DNA of 36,356 bases, taken from positions 1 through 36,356 of the forward strand of contig FMBT01000223.1 in NCBI GenBank assembly GCA_900095095.1, read 5' to 3'. Made by a program: the position numbers and the translations under genes. Shown one piece after another: positions 31,265 to 36,356 of the stretch. The notes beneath the pieces are model-generated. The model worked only from the letters and a program-made list of their open reading frames with translations, was not told where the DNA came from and searched no databases. Origin of the DNA: Fragilariopsis cylindrus CCMP1102 (taxonomy: Eukaryota > Bacillariophyta > Bacillariophyceae > Bacillariales > Bacillariaceae). Numbering within the stretch: position 1 is the first letter of the stretch; each line of letters begins with the position of its first letter.

Positions 31265-31664
31265 TATATCTAAATGAGTAAAGTATAGTAATTTGCTAAA
31301 GCGAGGATACTGACGTTAAAGAAGCTATCTATGGTATTAGTATGCATGTGAATTATACAAGTAGAATTCATCCAGGACCAATACTTTGTGTCAAGCAAGA
31401 GGTGAAGCTAATTATTTTGATACTGTAACGACTATTTTGAGTGAGAAACAAGTTTGGTTTGTTCGTAACATGATTTAGCTGAGAATCTAGTCGAGTGAGT
31501 CAAAACACATAAAAACAAACACGATGGGCACGACAGACCACTTTCGACAAATATGTGATTTTCAGAATTTAAATTTAACAGAAAGATGACAATCCTCTGC
31601 TTCTTGTTCATTGTGTCTACTGTGTACGATAATAGGTTTGCTGATCTCAGAGGAAATAATAATT
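31265..31664. other. Divergent promoter region
   Basis: A 400-bp spacer between the F-box gene (minus) and the basic nuclear-type protein (plus), expected to hold both promoters. No recognisable element was found. Confidence 0.5.
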
Positions 31665-33270
31665 ATGATGGCTGCTAAGAAACGACGCGTGATAAAAGAC
31701 GGCGACGATGAAGGCACGATGAGAACGAATTCGATGCTGACGGCGGCGACGACGCCCAGCAGCAGGCTCAGGCTGAGAATGACAAACGTAATTTTGCAAC
31801 AAGTATGGTAGATCGGTTGAAACGACGAGCGGCAAAAACTAAGGTAGTTGCGCAGGAAAAATCTTCTGTCAAACGGATGAAGGTGGAGACCACTACGGCG
31901 GAAGCCACTCAGACAAGTGCAGCTACAGTCAAAAAGGAACAATCGATACCTAAGAAACCAAAAAGAATACCACAAACTCAAACGTTAACAATACCAAAAA
32001 AGTCTAACGATGATGCCAAAATTAAGAGCAACAATACGCCGAACGATAAAATAGAAAAGGAAGCAACAACAACACCTTCCCTCCTATCGACAATGAAAAA
32101 ACCTCCGACGAGTAGTAACAAAAGTAAGAATAATAAATCCTTCCCACCACCTACTTCTCGAGGACACTCCACGAGTCCTCCTCGTTCTAATGTCGTCAAC
32201 TTAACACGATCACCAGGTCCACCATCTATTGATGATGATAAGAATGGCATCGATGTTGTAAAAAAGAGGTGGTGGAAGAAAAGGATAAGTTAGGTTCGGG
32301 ATTGCGACAAATGGTTTGGGATGGTCTTCGTGATACATGTAAGACTATGTTTCCAATTCCACCCATTCGTGATGGTATCGATTTGCAAGCGAGTTTCTTA
32401 CGGCATAAAGATTTGAATATTAGCACCAATATAGACACCATCAGTAGCAGTAATAGTAACAACCAACAGTACGACTTTTTCGATATCGACGAGACAAACG
32501 GAAACATCGTAATGCAAACCAAGATACCTATCTTTCCTGAAGAGTTTCCACCGGGGGTTAAAGAATGGCCATTGTCGTGGTGGGGAATCGTCGATCCGTC
32601 CAAAGGGGAGCGAAGGATTGAGGTGAAATCAGAACAAAATAATAAAATTGACAGTAAGAAAGAACAGCATACCAAGTCAAAACGAGAGATTACCCCTGTT
32701 GCTAAAAAATCGGCGGATCAGCCCAAAGGGGATCGAAACAGACGTGATAATACTAACACTAATACTAAGACTAATGATAACAAAAGTGACAGTAGTGGAC
32801 GCAAACGATCGTCAAGGGATCGCCACGAAGATGAACCTTTTTACTACGACAACTATCATCATCGGGGAAATGGTGGTGGTGGTGGTGGTGGTGGCAGCGG
32901 CGGGAATCCTCCTCCCTTTCACGGAAATAACTTTCGCAACCATCCTCACGATCGTGGTGGCGGCGGTGGTGGTCCTCCTTTTCCTAATCGAATGGTAGAT
33001 GGACCTCATAATAATAATAATAATATCCTCGTTACGGACCACCAACGGGAGACTTTCGAGGAGGGAGGTGGAGGTAGAGCGCATCCTACACACGGTGCGG
33101 CGGTCCTCCTCGGAATTACCCTCCACAGGGAGGACGAAGACCCGATGAACGACGAGGACGTCGATAGGAACGAGGTGCAAGAGAGTAAATCGGCTTGTAC
33201 GTGTAGTTTAGGACTTGAGAAGAACTACCTAGGATTCACTCATAAAACGAGAGTTAAAAGGAATAGGTGA
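31665..33270 (+). CDS. Unknown basic, low-complexity, probably nuclear protein (two frame breaks)
   Basis: About 535 residues, starting at the double ATG 31665/31668 with A-A-K-K-R-R-V, an SV40-like nuclear localisation motif. One missing T at 31730-31731 joins it to the frame with F-A-T-S-M-V-D-R-L-K-R-R, and one missing A in the run 32260-32265 joins that to the frame from 32269. A Lys/Ser/Pro-rich middle is followed by the only globular-looking block, about residues 205-300: L-G-S-G-L-R-Q-M-V-W-D-G-L, M-F-P-I-P-P-I-R-D-G-I-D and F-P-P-G-V-K-E-W-P-L-S-W-W-G-I. The C-terminal third is Gly/Arg/Asn/His-rich. From about 33033 another frame reads more like an RGG/PPRNYPPQGGRR tail, so the annotated C-terminus may be wrong. 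No family is recognised; an RNA-related nuclear role is a guess. Confidence 0.65.
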
Positions 33271-33376
33271 CAAATAATATATAGTAATATGTTTTATATT
33301 ATGTTTTACTTTTTAGGTAACTAACTAAATCAAGAACTTATGTCCTGATGGCAATACCAAATGGCCATTCCACCAC

Positions 33377-34178
33377 CTATTCATCGTCTTTCTTCGGAAA
33401 GTACTTTTGATAAATCGTGAACAGTGTCGGTGGTGAATCCTCCTCCTTTTGTGGATTATTGATACCGCACCGTTTTTATCATCTTCTTCTACTTCCTTTT
33501 TTAGGTACTTGTCGTAGATGTATTGTAGTTCTTCATCATCGTCCATGTGTTTCGTAGCCTGAACTTCTGGATGAGTTTTACTATCACGTGTATCCCCTCC
33601 GAAAAAACTTTCGACTGATGTACTGAATGATGTTGTCCATCTCTTTGTTGCCATTATGGCACCCTCGATTGTATCATACCCACTCGCATAAAATCCTAAT
33701 GCACCTATAAATCCAAATGTACCGACCGTACCTAATGTTGCAATTCGTAGTGCTCTAGACGCTGTCTGAGCAGCAACAGCTTTGATTGCTTCCTTATCAG
33801 CAGCGGTTTTTATTCTAGCGGCTTTTCTGCTCATAGTGTCCTTAGTATTATTGTTATCGACACCACCATCACCTAGACCGCCCCCAACAAAATCTTCCAA
33901 ACGATCCGCAGGCATGCGCAGACCAAAATACGTTCCCGCAATTAATGGCACCGATGTAAGAAACAGTATATTTCCAGGGTTCTGTAACCAACCCGACGTA
34001 TATTATTTTCATCGGTACTCCAACAATAACTCAACCACCAAAGTGAACTTTCTTCAAGTTTCCATGCTTTCTTGTTACTACTACTACTACTACTACTACT
34101 ACTACCACTGAGGCTATCGATTCCGGCATTGTTGGTGGCATTGTCCTCGTTCTTCGATGGATTGGTGGAAGACGACAT
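33377..34178 (-). CDS. Small membrane protein with two TM helices (TMEM242-like?) (two frame breaks)
   Basis: About 267 residues on the minus strand, ATG at 34178. A Ser-repeat N-terminus (ACTACT repeats, 34077-34105) is followed by TM1 (N-I-L-F-L-T-S-V-P-L-I-A-G-T-Y-F-G), an Ala/Lys-rich loop, and TM2 (I-A-T-L-G-T-V-G-T-F-G-F-I-G-A-L-G-F-Y). The acidic tail is best read to the TAG at 33377-33379 (ending Y-F-P-K-K-D-D-E) instead of 33325. Breaks near 34012-34016 and 33456-33457 each fit one missing base. The TM1-loop-TM2 layout with L-R-x-x-x-x-G before TM2 faintly recalls TMEM242, a mitochondrial assembly factor. That is weak and unverified. Confidence 0.68.
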
Positions 34179-35033
34179 GGAATAAGAATTGATCTTTCTT
34201 TGTTTTGTGATATTTCAATATTGTACCGTGTTATAGATACAATATCATTATTACGACTTGTATACAGCAATTGATTTGTATCGGACTGGATCGAATCGAG
34301 AAATGGTAGTGATACAAGCACCGCACCCTTGGACTATAAGTCTCTGATTCTCTACGATCTATGAGAGCCCCGACGTCGACTATCTAACTAGCTAAAGACA
34401 ATATCGGCTGTCAATCACTTGTCTCGTAAAATACAGTCTTGATGCGTTATTTTGAAATTTGTCAATTTGTTGTACAATTTTAAAATTGTAGCAGATTACT
34501 TCGCAACTCGATTTCTTCTTTTTGTTTTTTGTTGCCCTTCTAGAATTTAGTAGCTAGCTAGACTCATAACCTATTATTTTCCTAGTACATATTCACGATT
34601 GCACATGTCAACTTGTAATTGCGTTGCCTCTGCCTAGTTGCTTGCTGGTGGTTTTGAAGGATGAGACTGACAATCAAATCAGTCCCTATTAAAAAATGGG
34701 AAGTTAGGGTTGCAACCAATTGTGTTCAACATGTACAAGTAATCATACATTGTATGTGTACTAGCAGGGATTGGATTGGGTCAATATGAGTCTATCTGGT
34801 ATGACTCTGGTGTGCATGATCCCCACCTAACACAAACAACATACACAGATATATTACTAAAAACTAATTAACTATTCGATTATTTTGTTTTAGAGATAAT
34901 CTGTTATTATATTGTGTTAAAGTGCTGTAGTACTATTAATTTCCCAAATTGAGGACTCCTTTTTCTTGTCATTAAAACGTCATTTACCTGCCTACTCTAC
35001 CCTACCCTACCGAGGAGAAGTAATATAGTATTC
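34179..35033. other. Intergenic, no gene seen
   Basis: AT-rich spacer holding the 5' flank of the two-TM protein gene and the 3' flank of the DUF6824 gene. A short CCCTA-rich stretch lies near 34993-35011. No coding frame is credible. Confidence 0.55.
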
Positions 35034-36356
35034 TTAATTCACCGCGCCGTCTTCCAGTAGTCGCGACTTGAAACGCTTCAGCCGTGATCCTCCAGTACGT
35101 CCACCATTAACAACTGCGTTGTCCTCGTTATTCTTAATGACATTGTTATTGCTGGTATTGATCAACGAGTTGGATGAGGAAGACGACAATGATGATGCCT
35201 CACTGTCGGATACAACCGGTCGCTTTTTAGAGTTAGAAGTAGTGCCCGAAGAATCCATGGCCGCAGCCGCCGCTTTGGCGACCAATACCTCACGATACAT
35301 GCTTTGTATATCAACCTTCTGCCATTTACGGGAGGAATAATTGAGGTGGTATTGGTATTGGCATTAGCATCAGTAACTGGTCCAATATCTTTGCTGTTGG
35401 ACCTGTTCCTGTTGACATCATGAGGATAAGGACCATACTGGGTCTGGTAAGGATGACCATATTGATCCCGTTGATAGTACGGGTGTTGCTCATGGGTATA
35501 TGGTGGATACCTGTGTTGTTGTGAATGTTGTGGATGATGTGCATGTGGATGATGTGACTGTACCATCGGTCCGATCATCGGTGAGGTTGCAGAAGACGGT
35601 GTCGTCGTCGAAGTTCTTGTTGTTGCTGCCACTGATGTCGATGCGAGCGCAGAAGCTCTAGCAGCTTTCAATTCATGAAGTATAGCTTCTTGCTGTTGCG
35701 ATGGAGTGAGCTGATGAAAGATCGGATGTTGCATCAACTTAGTAGCTGCCGCAGTGAAAGCCTTGGCCGTCAACGCATCATTATCGATATTATTCGATGA
35801 TGAAGAAGTGGATGATCCGTTCGCAGCAGGCATCCTACTCAATTCCATCATTGCCTCAAACGCGGTTGGCGTTGAAGCAGGGATGATAGTATGTTCTTGT
35901 CGATGAGGTGTTTCAACTAAACCGCTTGTGTGGATGTTTTTGACGGTACTATTTCCGGTGGTAGTAGTGACGTTCTCTCGCAAATCAGGTGCGCCTTCTC
36001 GTAGTGCTTGGGATGTTTTCTCTCTTGCCTTTGTGTTCCCGACATCGACCCAAGCAGGACCTTCTTCTGTTGCTGGGATAAGAGCAGACTTCTTAATTCG
36101 TCTAAGGAATCGTCCACCGGCTCCCCGGACACTCACTACGATACATTGAGCGATTTTAGGTTTATCGCGACGCTTTGCCAGTAGATATAGTTTTTGATAT
36201 GCCTTGACGAGTGATCGGTATTGAACATTCCCAGGATGGTGGTTTGTTTCTCCCCCTCTCCCACATAACACATCATTCGGTTGGACAACGATTTGCTGTT
36301 GTCTCCACCACAGATGGGCTTAGTATCAATCGGAGCTAACTTCACAAGCTTTGTAT
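35034..36356 (-). CDS. DUF6824-domain protein, N-terminus beyond the window (two frame breaks)
   Basis: Minus-strand gene open to the right edge, at least 440 residues. The N-terminal domain reads P-N-D-V-L-C-G-R-G-G-E-T-N-H-H-P-G-N, Y-R-S-L-V-K-A-Y, A-K-R-R-D-K-P-K-I-A, G-G-R-F-L-R-R and K-A-R-E-K-T-S-Q-A-L-R-E-G-A. This is the pattern of DUF6824, a domain expanded in diatoms and of unknown function. A long low-complexity region follows (Ser/Asn, then Ala-rich, then His/Pro/Tyr/Gln-rich near 35430-35570). The tail is Ser-rich with K-K-R-P and R-L-K-R-F-K-S-R basic motifs that could be nuclear signals. Breaks at 36292-36294 and 35336-35337 each fit one missing base. Without the first, the codon at 36271 (GTG) would falsely look like the start. 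Confidence 0.8.

Noticed and set aside
32812-33180. Antisense Thr/Ile-rich frame
   Set aside because: It is the shadow of the Gly/Asn-rich plus-strand coding sequence.
34993-35011. CCCTA-rich run as a telomere-like repeat
   Set aside because: The unit is CCCTAC-like, only a few units long, internal, and does not match the TTAGGG type.
11531-36294. Programmed ribosomal frameshifting, as in Euplotes, to explain the many breaks
   Set aside because: There is no shared slippery motif or stop context, the shifts correspond to missing rather than extra bases, and they occur equally in transposons and in unrelated genes.

Overview
The window looks like nuclear DNA of a diatom, probably a pennate one (inference). 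The reasons are protein families typical of diatom genomes (a glutamine-rich protein with helicase-associated HA repeats, a DUF6824 protein, an F-box/leucine-rich-repeat protein), short GT-AG introns, AT-rich spacers and Copia-type retrotransposons. TAA, TAG and TGA all act as stops. No rRNA, tRNA, CRISPR array or bacterial-style operon was recognised.

Layout. 1-4087: no convincing gene; microsatellites, two tandem duplications and a short perfect hairpin. 4088-6028 (+): HA-domain protein. 6704-7037: a TA-flanked foldback MITE. 8172-10109 (-): secreted patatin/cPLA2-like lipase with one intron. 10634-17294 (+): a complete Copia-type LTR retrotransposon with two apparently identical 243-bp LTRs and a CAAGA target duplication. 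17593-23523 (-): an older Copia-type element with 276/271-bp LTRs and a CTTCC target duplication. 23594-24099 (+): truncated PhnD-like substrate-binding gene, starting 71 bp beyond the second element. 25079-26088 (+): unknown single-pass membrane protein. 26341-27896 (-): FUSC/ALMT-like membrane transporter. 28257-29689 (+): FAM151/menorin-family protein with two introns. 30099-31264 (-): F-box/LRR protein. 31665-33270 (+): unknown basic, low-complexity, probably nuclear protein. 33377-34178 (-): small two-TM membrane protein. 35034 to the right edge (-): DUF6824 protein, N-terminus off the window.

The strongest whole-window signal is technical. Nearly every gene longer than about 0.8 kb, in host genes and retrotransposons alike, is broken by frame changes that each correspond to one missing base, usually next to a short homopolymer. 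I count 23 such sites plus one ambiguous A-run, and no clear insertion. Putting one base back at each site gives continuous proteins whose summed lengths divide by three. This fits uncorrected long-read deletion errors better than pseudogenisation or programmed frameshifting. Gene models below therefore span the breaks, which are listed by position.

Biologically, the most suggestive arrangement is a head-to-head pair: the secreted phospholipase-like gene (-) and the PhnD-like phosphate/phosphonate-binding gene (+). Their original spacer of roughly 0.9 kb now holds two retrotransposons, and the PhnD-like gene carries an in-frame stop and lacks its second lobe. The right half consists of ordinary single-copy-looking genes in convergent and divergent pairs.
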